From Candidatus Bathyarchaeota archaeon (GTDB taxonomy: Archaea > Thermoproteota > Bathyarchaeia > TCS64), in assembly GCA_030691555.1 (NCBI GenBank), contig JAUYEB010000241.1, forward strand, positions 1 to 10,989: 10,989 nt of DNA, written 5' to 3'. Positions 1-5,885 of this stretch are shown piece by piece (position 1 is the stretch's first letter; every line of letters begins with the position of its first letter). Both the position numbers and the translations under genes were made by a program. The notes under the pieces were generated by a model, which saw nothing but the letters and a program-made list of their open reading frames with translations, searched no databases and was not told the DNA's origin.

Positions 1-788
1 GCCTTCATGACCCTGCCGTCCATGTTCTGGTCGGCGGCGACGTAGATGTGCTTCCCGTCCTTGGCCTTGAAGATGCCCCAGGCGCCGATGCCCTTACGGG
101 CGGCCCTGGTCACCCAGGGGAGCTTGCCGCTGAGGCTGTAGCTCGCGATGCTGACGCCGCACTGGGCGATCATGCAGTCGAGCTGCGCGACGTCGATGAG
201 CTGGCCCTCGCCGGTCCTGTCGCGGTGCCTGAGGGCGCCGAGGATGGCGATGGTGGCGTAGAGGCCGGGGTCGAGGTCGCCGTGGTACTCCGCGGGGACC
301 ACCGGCGGCCCGTTAGGGTCCACGTTGTCGCCCGAGAGGCGGAGCCAGCTGCTCTGGCTCTCGGCTATGGGGGCGAAGCTCGTGCGGTCCCTGAAGGGGC
401 CGTCGAGGCCGAAGCCGCTCAGGCTCGCGTAGATGATGTCCGGCTTCACGGCCTTGAGCTGCTCGTAGCCTAGGCCGAGCTTGTCCATCGTGCCGCGCTT
501 GAAGTTCTCGACTACCACGTCGCTCTTCTTCGCCAGCTCCTTCACTATCTCGAGGGCCGTCGGGTCCTTGAGGTTGAAGGCGAGGCCCTTCTTGTTCCTG
601 TTGAGGTAGTGGAAGCTGGCGCTGGCGCCTCCGAAGAGGTTTGTGCCCAGCCTGTTGATCTCCCCCCACGGGGGCTCAACCTTGAGGACCTCCGCGCCCA
701 TGTCCGCCAGGATCATGGTGGAGTAGGGTCCGAAGAAGAAGTGGCCGAAGTCTAGGATGCGTACGCCGTCGAGCATACCGTTACCCAT
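1..788 (-). CDS. Class III (CaiB/BaiF family) acyl-CoA transferase, C-terminus beyond window
   Basis: This family moves coenzyme A between carboxylic acids in the cytoplasm through aspartyl-anhydride intermediates. The visible 262 residues begin MGNGMLDGVRILDF and continue through GPYSTMILADMGAEVLKVE (residues 20-38) and DVVVENFKRGTMDKLGLGY (90-108), which are characteristic N-terminal family blocks. The catalytic aspartate is most likely Asp171 in HGDLDPGLYA, matching the family's GD motif. A typical member has about 390-420 residues, so roughly a third is missing off the left edge. I chose the ATG at 788 because GGTGA lies 5 nt upstream; a second in-frame ATG at 776 is possible. It diverges from the small membrane-protein gene and shares its TATA element. 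The acyl substrate (oxalate/formate, carnitine, succinate or another) cannot be read from this part. The family call is firm. Confidence 0.92.
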   Translation of the reverse strand, partial: MGNGMLDGVRILDFGHFFFGPYSTMILADMGAEVLKVEPPWGEINRLGTNLFGGASASFHYLNRNKKGLAFNLKDPTALEIVKELAKKSDVVVENFKRGTMDKLGLGYEQLKAVKPDIIYASLSGFGLDGPFRDRTSFAPIAESQSSWLRLSGDNVDPNGPPVVPAEYHGDLDPGLYATIAILGALRHRDRTGEGQLIDVAQLDCMIAQCGVSIASYSLSGKLPWVTRAARKGIGAWGIFKAKDGKHIYVAADQNMDGRVMK

Positions 789-827
789 AACGTTCACCGA
801 ATCCTGTGAAAGAGTCGGGCGGGGCGG

Positions 828-838
828 ATAAAGTTTAT
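828..838. promoter_or_regulatory. Symmetric TATA element shared by two divergent genes
   Basis: ATAAAGTTTAT is an inverted repeat (ATAAA-G-TTTAT) centred at 833, in otherwise GC-rich sequence. Placing the start site about 26 bp away gives about 807 for the minus-strand CoA-transferase (ATG 788, leader about 18 nt) and about 860 for the plus-strand membrane protein (ATG 875, leader about 15 nt). Both distances are typical of archaeal box A promoters. That one element serves both directions is inference. Confidence 0.5.
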
Positions 839-874
839 GCGGTGCACGGCGCCGAGGCGTATGCGCGTGGTAGG

Positions 875-1066
875 ATGGCGGGGCGCCTCATCGAGCGACT
901 AAGGGCCTACTGCAGGGGCTACTTGGATAGCTTCGAGAGTGGGCGGAGGAAGTATGGGGTCTGGTGGGTCGTTTTCACGGGCGCGTTGATGTTCGTTGTG
1001 ATAGTCCTAGTCACCTTCGCCATCGGGCTCTATTTCTTCGTCCTGCCCGGGCTACGCGGCGCCTAG
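875..1066 (+). CDS. Small single-pass membrane protein, hypothetical
   Basis: I do not recognise this 63-residue protein. A basic, amphipathic N-terminal part (MAGRLIERLRAYCRGYLDSF and then GRRKYG) is followed by one long hydrophobic segment, about residues 29-57 (from VWWVVFTG to LYFFVLPG), and a four-residue tail. This predicts one membrane helix with the positive N-terminus on the cytoplasmic side. The frame stays open upstream to a GTG at 806 (86 residues), but that start would lie before the TATA element at 828-838, so I prefer the ATG at 875, preceded by GTGGTAGG. Size and topology recall small translocon subunits (SecE, Sec61-beta), but I see no signature of either. Its TAG stop overlaps the stop of the converging PUA gene in CTAG at 1063-1066. 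Confidence 0.6.
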   Translation: MAGRLIERLRAYCRGYLDSFESGRRKYGVWWVVFTGALMFVVIVLVTFAIGLYFFVLPGLRGA

Positions 1067-1548
1067 GGCTTCGTCTCCCATAGCTTGTCCCCCACGTAGT
1101 GGAGGTTGTGGATGACCTTTCCCTTCTTCTCCGCCATGATCGCGGCGGAGGGCCTAAGCGCCTTCCCCAACGCGAGGGCTTTGCCGTGTTTCACGTCGCG
1201 GACGACGACGAGGGCGCCCTCCTCGAACGGCGTCTTAATCTCGGTTATCCCCGGGGCCATCACGTCCGCGCCCTTGCAGACGAACGGGATCGCGCCCATG
1301 TCAACGATCACGGCGGGCAGGGAGTCCACGCACCCGCACCTCAGGGTCGGGTAGAGCCCCCCATCGGCCCTGAAGAGCATGATCTCGTCGTCGAGCAGGT
1401 AGATCTTTGTTCCGTCCTCCGTCTCCGCCTCCTCGACCAGCGAGAAGGAGAGCCCCTTAAGGTAGCTCGACGCCTCCTGGAGGATGGCCCTCGCGTCCTG
1501 CCTTCTTAGAGCGTGCCTCCTCCTCACCTTCGGCGCAGAATCACTCAT
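1063..1548 (-). CDS. PUA-domain RNA-binding protein, archaeal MCT-1/Tma20-like
   Basis: This 161-residue protein has the two-part layout of archaeal relatives of eukaryotic MCT-1/Tma20: an N-terminal pre-PUA domain (about 15-75) and a C-terminal PUA domain (about 78-157). The diagnostic block is LPAVIVDMGAIPFVCKGADV (77-96), leading into MAPGI; further PUA strands include GALVVVRDVKHGKALALGKA (111-130). PUA domains bind structured RNA, and the eukaryotic relatives act in translation initiation, reinitiation and ribosome recycling; a role at the ribosome or in RNA modification is inferred from that. The ATG at 1548 has no Shine-Dalgarno motif but lies about 27 nt after a TTCTTAA box, suggesting a leaderless mRNA. 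A 4-nt 3' overlap with the membrane-protein gene leaves no room for a separate terminator. Length matches the family. Confidence 0.9.
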   Translation of the reverse strand: MSDSAPKVRRRHALRRQDARAILQEASSYLKGLSFSLVEEAETEDGTKIYLLDDEIMLFRADGGLYPTLRCGCVDSLPAVIVDMGAIPFVCKGADVMAPGITEIKTPFEEGALVVVRDVKHGKALALGKALRPSAAIMAEKKGKVIHNLHYVGDKLWETKP

Positions 1549-1571
1549 CGAGACAAAATGCGCCGCGGAGG

Positions 1572-1578
1572 TTAAGAA
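1572..1578 (-). promoter_or_regulatory. Box A of the PUA-protein gene
   Basis: On minus, TTCTTAA is centred about 27 nt before the ATG at 1548. This spacing would start transcription at or next to the start codon, agreeing with the lack of a Shine-Dalgarno motif. A weaker AT-rich site (GTTAA at 1592-1596 on plus) would give a leader of about 20 nt instead. Confidence 0.45.
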
Positions 1579-1622
1579 GTCTACGCGAAGGCGTTAATGG
1601 GGTAAATAGGAGATGTTAATTA

Positions 1623-1712
1623 TGCGGCGGGCGGGACTCGAACCCGCGCAACCTGGGGAGGTGTTCTTGTGGTCAGCAGCCACAGCCCGTATCCTATCTC
1701 GGGAACCGCCGC
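1623..1712 (-). tRNA. tRNA-Ser (anticodon GCT)
   Basis: Read on minus, the molecule folds as a type II tRNA. Acceptor GCGGCGG pairs with CCGCCGC (1630-1624). The D stem is CCCG/CGGG, with G18G19 in the loop. The anticodon stem is TGTGG/CCACA around CTGCTGA, giving anticodon GCT for AGC/AGU codons. A 20-nt variable region contains the hairpin ACCT-CCCC-AGGT, and the T arm is GCGGG-TTCGAGT-CCCGC. The long variable arm fits tRNA-Ser. No intron and no encoded CCA are seen. The base in the discriminator position (1623) reads A, whereas I would expect G for serine tRNAs. Confidence 0.95.
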
Positions 1713-1730
1713 AGGTTTGATGATCTGCTA

Positions 1731-1744
1731 TTTTTAATTAAAAG
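1731..1744. promoter_or_regulatory. AT-rich promoter block upstream of tRNA-Ser
   Basis: TTTTTAATTAAAAG is the most AT-rich run nearby. On minus it sits about 20-30 bp before the tRNA 5' end at 1712, the expected place for box A. Its near-symmetric core TTTTAATTAAAA, followed by GTTTATTG at 1744-1751, could also drive transcription on plus towards the structured intergenic segment. Confidence 0.55.
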
Positions 1745-1764
1745 TTTATTGAGAAGATGAGGCG

Positions 1765-1876
1765 TCCGTTTGTACCTCCCCAGGTCTTACGCAGCCGCCT
1801 CAGCAGAAACCTTTAGGGCGCTTCCTCCTCCTCGGCACTGCCTGAGAGTGAGCAGCTTTAGGGTTTCTGCGTTTTA
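1765..1876 (+). ncRNA. Candidate small structured RNA (speculative)
   Basis: Several signals line up on plus: an AT-rich block at 1731-1751 at box A distance; hairpin ACCT-CCCC-AGGT at 1774-1785; a 9-bp stem (GCAGAAACC 1803-1811 with GGTTTCTGC 1862-1870) enclosing a C/U-rich run CTTCCTCCTCCTC (1821-1833); and TTTT at 1872-1875 directly after the stem. The C/U run could pair with purine-rich ribosome-binding sites. Boundaries are guesses, and no known RNA family is recognised (no box C/D pair). A structured 3' leader or untranslated region of a neighbour is an alternative. Confidence 0.22.
1803..1870. repeat. 9-bp inverted repeat with embedded direct repeats
   Basis: GCAGAAACC (1803-1811) is the exact reverse complement of GGTTTCTGC (1862-1870), 50 bases apart. 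CTTTAGGG occurs in the same orientation at 1811-1818 and 1856-1863, each preceded by AGCAG (1802-1806 with a 4-nt gap, and 1851-1855 directly). In the middle, GGC-ACT-GCC (1834-1842) can form a small inner hairpin. Confidence 0.5.
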
Positions 1877-1919
1877 CTCACTCGTTGTCCGGGTGTAATA
1901 AGGTTTCTGAATCAATTGA

Positions 1920-1940
1920 AGGGCAGGAGTGTTATGCCCT
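1920..1940 (-). terminator. Short hairpin downstream of fttA, weak terminator candidate
   Basis: AGGGCA (1920-1925) pairs with TGCCCT (1935-1940) around a 9-nt loop, about 60-80 nt after the fttA stop on minus. It lacks a strong T-run afterwards, so it may be an RNA-stability or processing element rather than a terminator, or it may be chance. Confidence 0.25.
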
Positions 1941-2001
1941 AAGAATAGCCGAGTCCAACTCAAGCCCTGAAAACTACTTCGAATACATCTTTTTTCCAGA
2001 A

Positions 2002-3915
2002 CTACGCGAGGGTGTAGGTGTCGAGGTTCTCCGGGGCGACCCCGAAGATGCCCCTCTGCTTCGCGATGACGCGTGAGAGGTTCTCGCACTTCGACTCCTC
2101 GCCGTGGACGACGAAGACGCGCTTCGGCTGCGGGTGGAGGCGGCGGACGTAGTTCACCAACTGGCGCCAGTCGCTGTGGCCGCTGAAGCCCTCGACGGTG
2201 TAGTTCTTCATGCCGACGTTTATGATCTCCATCTTGCCGTTCTGCCCGTACATCTGGGCGCTGCCCATACCCGACTGGACGCGCTGCCCCATCGTGCCCG
2301 CTACCTGGTAGCTGACGAAGCAGAGGGCGTTGTTCTCGTCTGGGGCGAGGCGCTTGAAGTAGTCGATGACGGGGCCGCCCTCCATCATGCCCGCCGTGGC
2401 CATGATTATCGCGGGGCCGCCGTTCACTATCTCGTCCCTCTTGTCCTGCTGCTTCACCACCGTGAAGTAGTCGCTCTCGAAGGGGTTGACGCCGTCGCGC
2501 AGTATCTGGTCCCTTATGTCGTTGCTCAGGTACTGGGGGTAGGCGGTGTGGATGCCGGTGACCTCGCTGATCATCCCCTCGATGTAGACGGGGGCCTCCG
2601 TCATCTTCCCCTCCTTCATGTACTTGTTGATCACCATCATGATCTCCTGCGCGCGCCCGACCGCGGGCACCGGGATCAGCAGCTTACCCTTCGTGAGGGT
2701 CTTGTTGGCGATCTCGACGAAGTTCGCCTCCGTCTCCTCGCGGTCCGGCGTCACGTTGTCGGGGCCGCCGTATGTGCTCTCCATGATGAGGGTCTCGACC
2801 CTCGGGAACTGGATGGAGGCCGGCTGGAGTAGCTGCGTCGGGCCGTACTTGAAGTCGCCCGTGTAGACGACGTTGTGCAGCCCCTTGCCGATGTGCAGGT
2901 GGACCTGGGCGGAGCCTAATATGTGGCCCGCGTTGTGCAGCGTGAGCCTCACGTCGGGGCTGATGTCGGTGACCTCGCCGTAGCCGAGGGGGATGGTCCT
3001 CATTATGACCTCCCTCACCTCCTCGTTGCTGTAGGGGAGGAAGCGCCCCTCCTTGCTGGTGACGTCGAGGTAGTCGCTCTGGAGGAGGACCATGAGGCTC
3101 GCCGTGGGCTCGCTGCAGTAGATGGGGCCCTCGTAGCCGTACTTGTAGAGGTAGGGTAGGAAGCCGCAGTGGTCGAGGTGGGCGTGTGTGATGACGACGG
3201 CGTCCAGCTTGCTGAGGTCGAACTCCTCCGCGTCTATCCTCGGGTACGCGCCGATGGGGTTGGATGTGCCCGGGTTGATCCCGCAGTCCATGAGGATGCG
3301 GCTCTCCCGGGTCCTGAGGAGGACGGCGGACCTGCCGACCTGTCGTGCCGCGCCGAGGAAGGTGACCCTGACGTCGCCGCACTGCTGGTACATTGGGCGG
3401 AAGATGGCCTCCCCCGTCTCGCGGAGGAAGCGCTCGCGCTCCTTGCTCTTCCCATAGATGTAGCCCCTGACCATCTTTATGGTCATGCTCGGGATCGGGG
3501 GCGACCTCACGACGTTCGGGCTCCAGTGTGTCCTCTTCACTATCTCTAGGAGGTTCTGCCCGTTCTTCCCTATGGCGACGCCCGGCTTCTCCACCTCAAG
3601 CGTAACCTCGCCGAGGCTCGGGTCGAAGTTGCTCTGCACGAGCCCCGCATCGACGAGTATCTCCTTCACCGCCCTCTCCGCCTCGACCTCGTTCAGGCGG
3701 ACGGAGGGGTCGCTGCGGATCACTATCCGCTTCTTGATTATGCCCGCGATCTCGCCGACTATGTGGCTCTGCTCTATGAGTGTCTCGGGCCTCTGGGTGT
3801 AGATGGCGAGGCGTGGGCCCTCGAACTCGATCCTCGTTATGCCGACGTCGGCGGGGATCTTTTCTAGGATCGTCTTCCTGATCTCTTCGTAGCTCAGTCC
3901 TTGGGGCTTCTGCAT
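2002..3915 (-). CDS. fttA: FttA/aCPSF1: KH-metallo-beta-lactamase-beta-CASP termination nuclease
   Basis: FttA cuts nascent transcripts at U-rich 3' ends and ends transcription by archaeal RNA polymerase; it is the archaeal counterpart of CPSF73. Numbered from the ATG, the N-terminal KH region (about 1-180) carries GVAIGKNGQN (112-121). The metallo-beta-lactamase core has HAHLDH (244-249), His331 in HNAGHILGS and Asp354 in YTGDF as zinc ligands. The beta-CASP part has ESTYG (379-383), GRAQE (420-424), His580 in SGHSD and His604 in VHGEE. All metal-binding and catalytic motifs look intact, and length (637) matches the family (about 630-640). The ATG at 3915 is preferred; an in-frame TTG at 3927 abuts the psmB stop and would add four residues. 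It follows psmB by 13 nt on the same strand, so cotranscription is likely. Confidence 0.96.
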   Translation of the reverse strand: MQKPQGLSYEEIRKTILEKIPADVGITRIEFEGPRLAIYTQRPETLIEQSHIVGEIAGIIKKRIVIRSDPSVRLNEVEAERAVKEILVDAGLVQSNFDPSLGEVTLEVEKPGVAIGKNGQNLLEIVKRTHWSPNVVRSPPIPSMTIKMVRGYIYGKSKERERFLRETGEAIFRPMYQQCGDVRVTFLGAARQVGRSAVLLRTRESRILMDCGINPGTSNPIGAYPRIDAEEFDLSKLDAVVITHAHLDHCGFLPYLYKYGYEGPIYCSEPTASLMVLLQSDYLDVTSKEGRFLPYSNEEVREVIMRTIPLGYGEVTDISPDVRLTLHNAGHILGSAQVHLHIGKGLHNVVYTGDFKYGPTQLLQPASIQFPRVETLIMESTYGGPDNVTPDREETEANFVEIANKTLTKGKLLIPVPAVGRAQEIMMVINKYMKEGKMTEAPVYIEGMISEVTGIHTAYPQYLSNDIRDQILRDGVNPFESDYFTVVKQQDKRDEIVNGGPAIIMATAGMMEGGPVIDYFKRLAPDENNALCFVSYQVAGTMGQRVQSGMGSAQMYGQNGKMEIINVGMKNYTVEGFSGHSDWRQLVNYVRRLHPQPKRVFVVHGEESKCENLSRVIAKQRGIFGVAPENLDTYTLA

Positions 3916-3928
3916 CCCTGCATCCAAC

Positions 3929-4567
3929 TTAGGCCTTCAATAACGCTTCCTTCTCGGCGGGGGGAAGCTCCCTGTATCCCTTCCTGTCGATTATGGCGAC
4001 GTCGAAGTTGTCACCGCTGTAGGTGTCCCTCTTCATGGCGGAGTCGAGGGCCTTGACGACGACTGGGAGCATCTCCTTGACGGACTTTTCCTCCTTGTAC
4101 ATGGCCTCGAGGACGCCGTATGCGAAGGGGCTGCCGGAGCCCGTCGATATCATCTTGTCCTCGAGGAGGCTGCCGAAGGGGTCGAGGTTGAATATGTGGG
4201 CGCCTGTGGCGTCGAAGCCCCCGACGATCGCCTGCATGGGCAGCGGGGCCCCGGCCTCCCTGTTCTGGAAGAGGATGCCCGAGACAAGGTTCGCGGCCGC
4301 CTTCACGGGCATGGGCCGACCCTTCTCAAGCTCGTAGAGCCTCGTGTTCACCTTCAGGATCTCGACGACCCTCTGCGCGACGGCGACGCCTCCCGCGATC
4401 GTCATCGCCAGGGTGTTCGTGATCTGGTATACCTTCTTGGCGTGCTTGCTCACCACGTAGTTACCAGCGGTGGCACGTGTGTCCGTGCCGAGTATTACGC
4501 CGTCCTTGCAGACGACGCCCACGGTGGTTGTCCCCTTGAACGCCTCGACTTCGTTATTCATATTCAT
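3929..4567 (-). CDS. psmB: 20S proteasome beta subunit precursor
   Basis: This is the proteolytic subunit of the archaeal 20S core particle, an N-terminal nucleophile hydrolase made as a precursor. From the ATG at 4567 the protein has 212 residues. A 12-residue propeptide ends in Gly12, and the mature enzyme starts TTTVGVV with nucleophile Thr13 (mature Thr1). Mature Asp17 (in GTDTRAT) and Lys33 (KK in SKHAKKVYQ), plus GSG (131-133) and RDTYSGD (168-174), match the catalytic set. An ATG at 4561 is also possible, with GGGGAAGG about 6 nt upstream; the frame extends to a TTG at 4618, which I regard as too early because it lies near the predicted transcription start. The alpha subunit is not in the window. 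The gene heads the psmB-fttA unit and diverges from egsA. Confidence 0.96.
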   Translation of the reverse strand: MNMNNEVEAFKGTTTVGVVCKDGVILGTDTRATAGNYVVSKHAKKVYQITNTLAMTIAGGVAVAQRVVEILKVNTRLYELEKGRPMPVKAAANLVSGILFQNREAGAPLPMQAIVGGFDATGAHIFNLDPFGSLLEDKMISTGSGSPFAYGVLEAMYKEEKSVKEMLPVVVKALDSAMKRDTYSGDNFDVAIIDRKGYRELPPAEKEALLKA

Positions 4568-4637
4568 CCTTCCCCTACTAAACACTCTGGAAGAGGGTAT
4601 CCCTAGAAGGAAGACCAAGTGTAGATTCTGGGTGTCG

Positions 4638-4645
4638 TTTAAAAA
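4638..4645 (-). promoter_or_regulatory. Box A for psmB-fttA
   Basis: On minus, TTTTTAAA is preceded by a purine-rich BRE-like stretch (GAAAAGG). The start site expected about 26 bp on is near 4616, giving a leader of about 50 nt before the ATG at 4567. That leader carries GGGGAAGG just before the start, and its length argues against the TTG at 4618. Confidence 0.6.
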
Positions 4646-4682
4646 CCTTTTCTGTTAGCCGAAAAAACGCTTCACCACAGGG

Positions 4683-4690
4683 GTTATAGC
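4683..4690 (+). promoter_or_regulatory. Box A for egsA
   Basis: GTTATAGC is a TATA-like octamer in GC-rich surroundings. A start site about 26 bp downstream falls near 4713, about 17 nt before the egsA ATG at 4730. It lies only about 40 bp from the opposing psmB box A, so the two promoters sit back to back. Confidence 0.45.
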
Positions 4691-4729
4691 CTCCGGGGTT
4701 CCCCTACCTGTTAGCTCCCAGGGTTTGAA

Positions 4730-5800
4730 ATGTCCTCGAACGCCCCGAAATCCATGCCCGTTCACAGGATAGATCTTCCGAGGATAGTTCTAGTGGGGCG
4801 CGGCGTCATCTCGTCTCTGAACGGCATCTGCCACGAGTTGGGGTATGGGAAGGCGCTCATCGTGACGGGGAAGACGACGTTCAAGGTCGCCGGGGAGCCA
4901 GTCCAGTGGATACTGGCGAATGACGGGATCCAGTCGGATAAGACGATAGTCGAGGATGCGCAGCTGGACACCGTCGGCAGGGTGATGGAGGACGCCGCCA
5001 GATCCAGGGCGGAGGTGCTCATCGGCGTCGGCGGCGGCAGGAGCATCGACGTGGCCAAGCTTGCCGCGGCGAAGGCGGGCTGCGCCTTCATAAGCGTCCC
5101 GACCGTCGCCAGCCACGACGGCATCGCCAGCAGCCTCGCCTCGGTCAAGGGGACGGAGCGCCCATACACCGTGAAGGCGGTCTCCCCCGTCGCCGTCGTC
5201 ATGGACAGCGGCATAATAGCCTCCTCCCCCTACAGGTTCACCGCCGCCGGCTGCGGCGACGTGATCAGCAAGGCGACCGAGGTCCAGGACTGGAGGCTCG
5301 CCCACGAGGAGAACGGCGACTACTACGGCGCCTACGCGGCCAGCCTGGCCCTCATGAGCAGCCAGCTCGTGATGGAGAGCGCCCCCAAGATCAGGCAGAA
5401 CACCGCCGAGACGGTTCGCGACCTCCTCGAGGCCCTGATAAGCTGCAGCACCTCGATGAGCATAGCTGGGAGCAGCCGCCCCTGCAGCGGGTCGGCGCAC
5501 CTCTTCAGCCACGCCCTCGACCTCATCGTCGACAAGCCCGCCCTCCACGGCGAGCAGTGTGGCGTCGGGGCGATAATGATGGCGAGGCTCCACGGCCTCG
5601 ACTGGGAGGGCATAAGGGACAGCCTCACCACCCTAGGCGCGCCCACGACGGCGAGCGGGCTCGGCATAAAGCCGGAGAAGATCATAGAGGCCCTCGTCTC
5701 GGCCCAGGGCATAAGGCCGGAAAGATACACGATCCTCTCAAAGATCAAGCTGGACAGGGCCGGCGCAGAGACGCTGGCAACGGAAACGGGCGTAATCTAG
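4730..5800 (+). CDS. egsA: sn-glycerol-1-phosphate dehydrogenase [NAD(P)+]
   Basis: The enzyme reduces dihydroxyacetone phosphate to sn-glycerol-1-phosphate with NAD(P)H, the step that sets the stereochemistry of archaeal ether lipids. The 356 residues show the iron-alcohol-dehydrogenase-like fold: GVGGGRSIDVAK (99-110) for the dinucleotide, VPTVASHDGIAS (123-134), and presumed zinc ligands Asp177 (GCGDVISK), His257 (SGSAHLFSH) and His273 (LHGEQCGVG). The segment KATEVQDWRLA (181-191) is typical of archaeal G1PDH. Length is normal (about 350). The ATG at 4730 lies about 40 nt after a TATA-like box; only a weak GGG-type Shine-Dalgarno precedes it. It appears monocistronic: it diverges from psmB, and the downstream cdc48 has its own TATA box. 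A bacterial AraM-type enzyme is less likely given the context. Confidence 0.95.
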   Translation: MSSNAPKSMPVHRIDLPRIVLVGRGVISSLNGICHELGYGKALIVTGKTTFKVAGEPVQWILANDGIQSDKTIVEDAQLDTVGRVMEDAARSRAEVLIGVGGGRSIDVAKLAAAKAGCAFISVPTVASHDGIASSLASVKGTERPYTVKAVSPVAVVMDSGIIASSPYRFTAAGCGDVISKATEVQDWRLAHEENGDYYGAYAASLALMSSQLVMESAPKIRQNTAETVRDLLEALISCSTSMSIAGSSRPCSGSAHLFSHALDLIVDKPALHGEQCGVGAIMMARLHGLDWEGIRDSLTTLGAPTTASGLGIKPEKIIEALVSAQGIRPERYTILSKIKLDRAGAETLATETGVI

Positions 5801-5842
5801 CCGTAACGCACAGTTTTCGAGTCTCTCGGATACAAACCAATC

Positions 5843-5850
5843 TTTATATG
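5843..5850 (+). promoter_or_regulatory. Box A for the cdc48-wHTH-fen1 unit
   Basis: TTTATATG follows AACCAATC, a good archaeal TATA box within the 85-bp gap after egsA. It predicts a start site near 5873 and a leader of about 12-22 nt before the cdc48 start. No other TATA-like element is evident before the two downstream genes, which are packed tightly. Confidence 0.65.
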
Positions 5851-5885
5851 AACAGAACCCCCTGTGTTGCTGAGATTAGCCCTAG

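Larger units (their letters stand above)
1713..2001. other. Non-coding stretch between tRNA-Ser and fttA
   Basis: I find no convincing protein gene in these 289 bases. They hold the tRNA promoter block, a 12-nt copy of the tRNA variable-arm sequence (1774-1785), a long-armed inverted repeat (1803-1811 with 1862-1870), two CTTTAGGG repeats (1811-1818, 1856-1863), a C/U-rich run (1821-1833) and a short hairpin (1920-1940). The final part is the 3' flank of fttA. Confidence 0.6.

Noticed and set aside
806..874. GTG start at 806 giving a longer membrane protein
   Set aside because: It would begin upstream of the only TATA element, and the extra 23 residues show no domain; ATG at 875 fits the predicted transcript start.
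1623..1712. tRNA-Ser as an integration site for a mobile element
   Set aside because: No integrase gene and no repeat of the tRNA 3' end is present; the 12-nt duplicate comes from the variable arm and is inverted.
1717..1850. Box C/D guide RNA
   Set aside because: A TGATGA at 1718-1723 is not followed by a CTGA at suitable spacing on either strand; the nearest CTGA (1842) is far too distant, and no C'/D' pair is visible.
1885..2076. Possible 63-codon plus-strand gene overlapping the end of fttA
   Set aside because: No domain, no good ribosome-binding site, and its second half is antisense to FttA coding sequence.
2104..2832. Long plus-strand open frame (242 codons) opposite fttA
   Set aside because: Its composition (Val, Asp, His, Leu and Ala rich, low complexity) is that of a GC-rich antisense shadow, and the minus strand encodes an intact, motif-complete FttA there.
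4790..5593. Long minus-strand open frame (267 codons) opposite egsA
   Set aside because: No recognisable domain, biased Gly/Ala/Val/Asp composition and complete overlap with a full-length, motif-intact glycerol-1-phosphate dehydrogenase.
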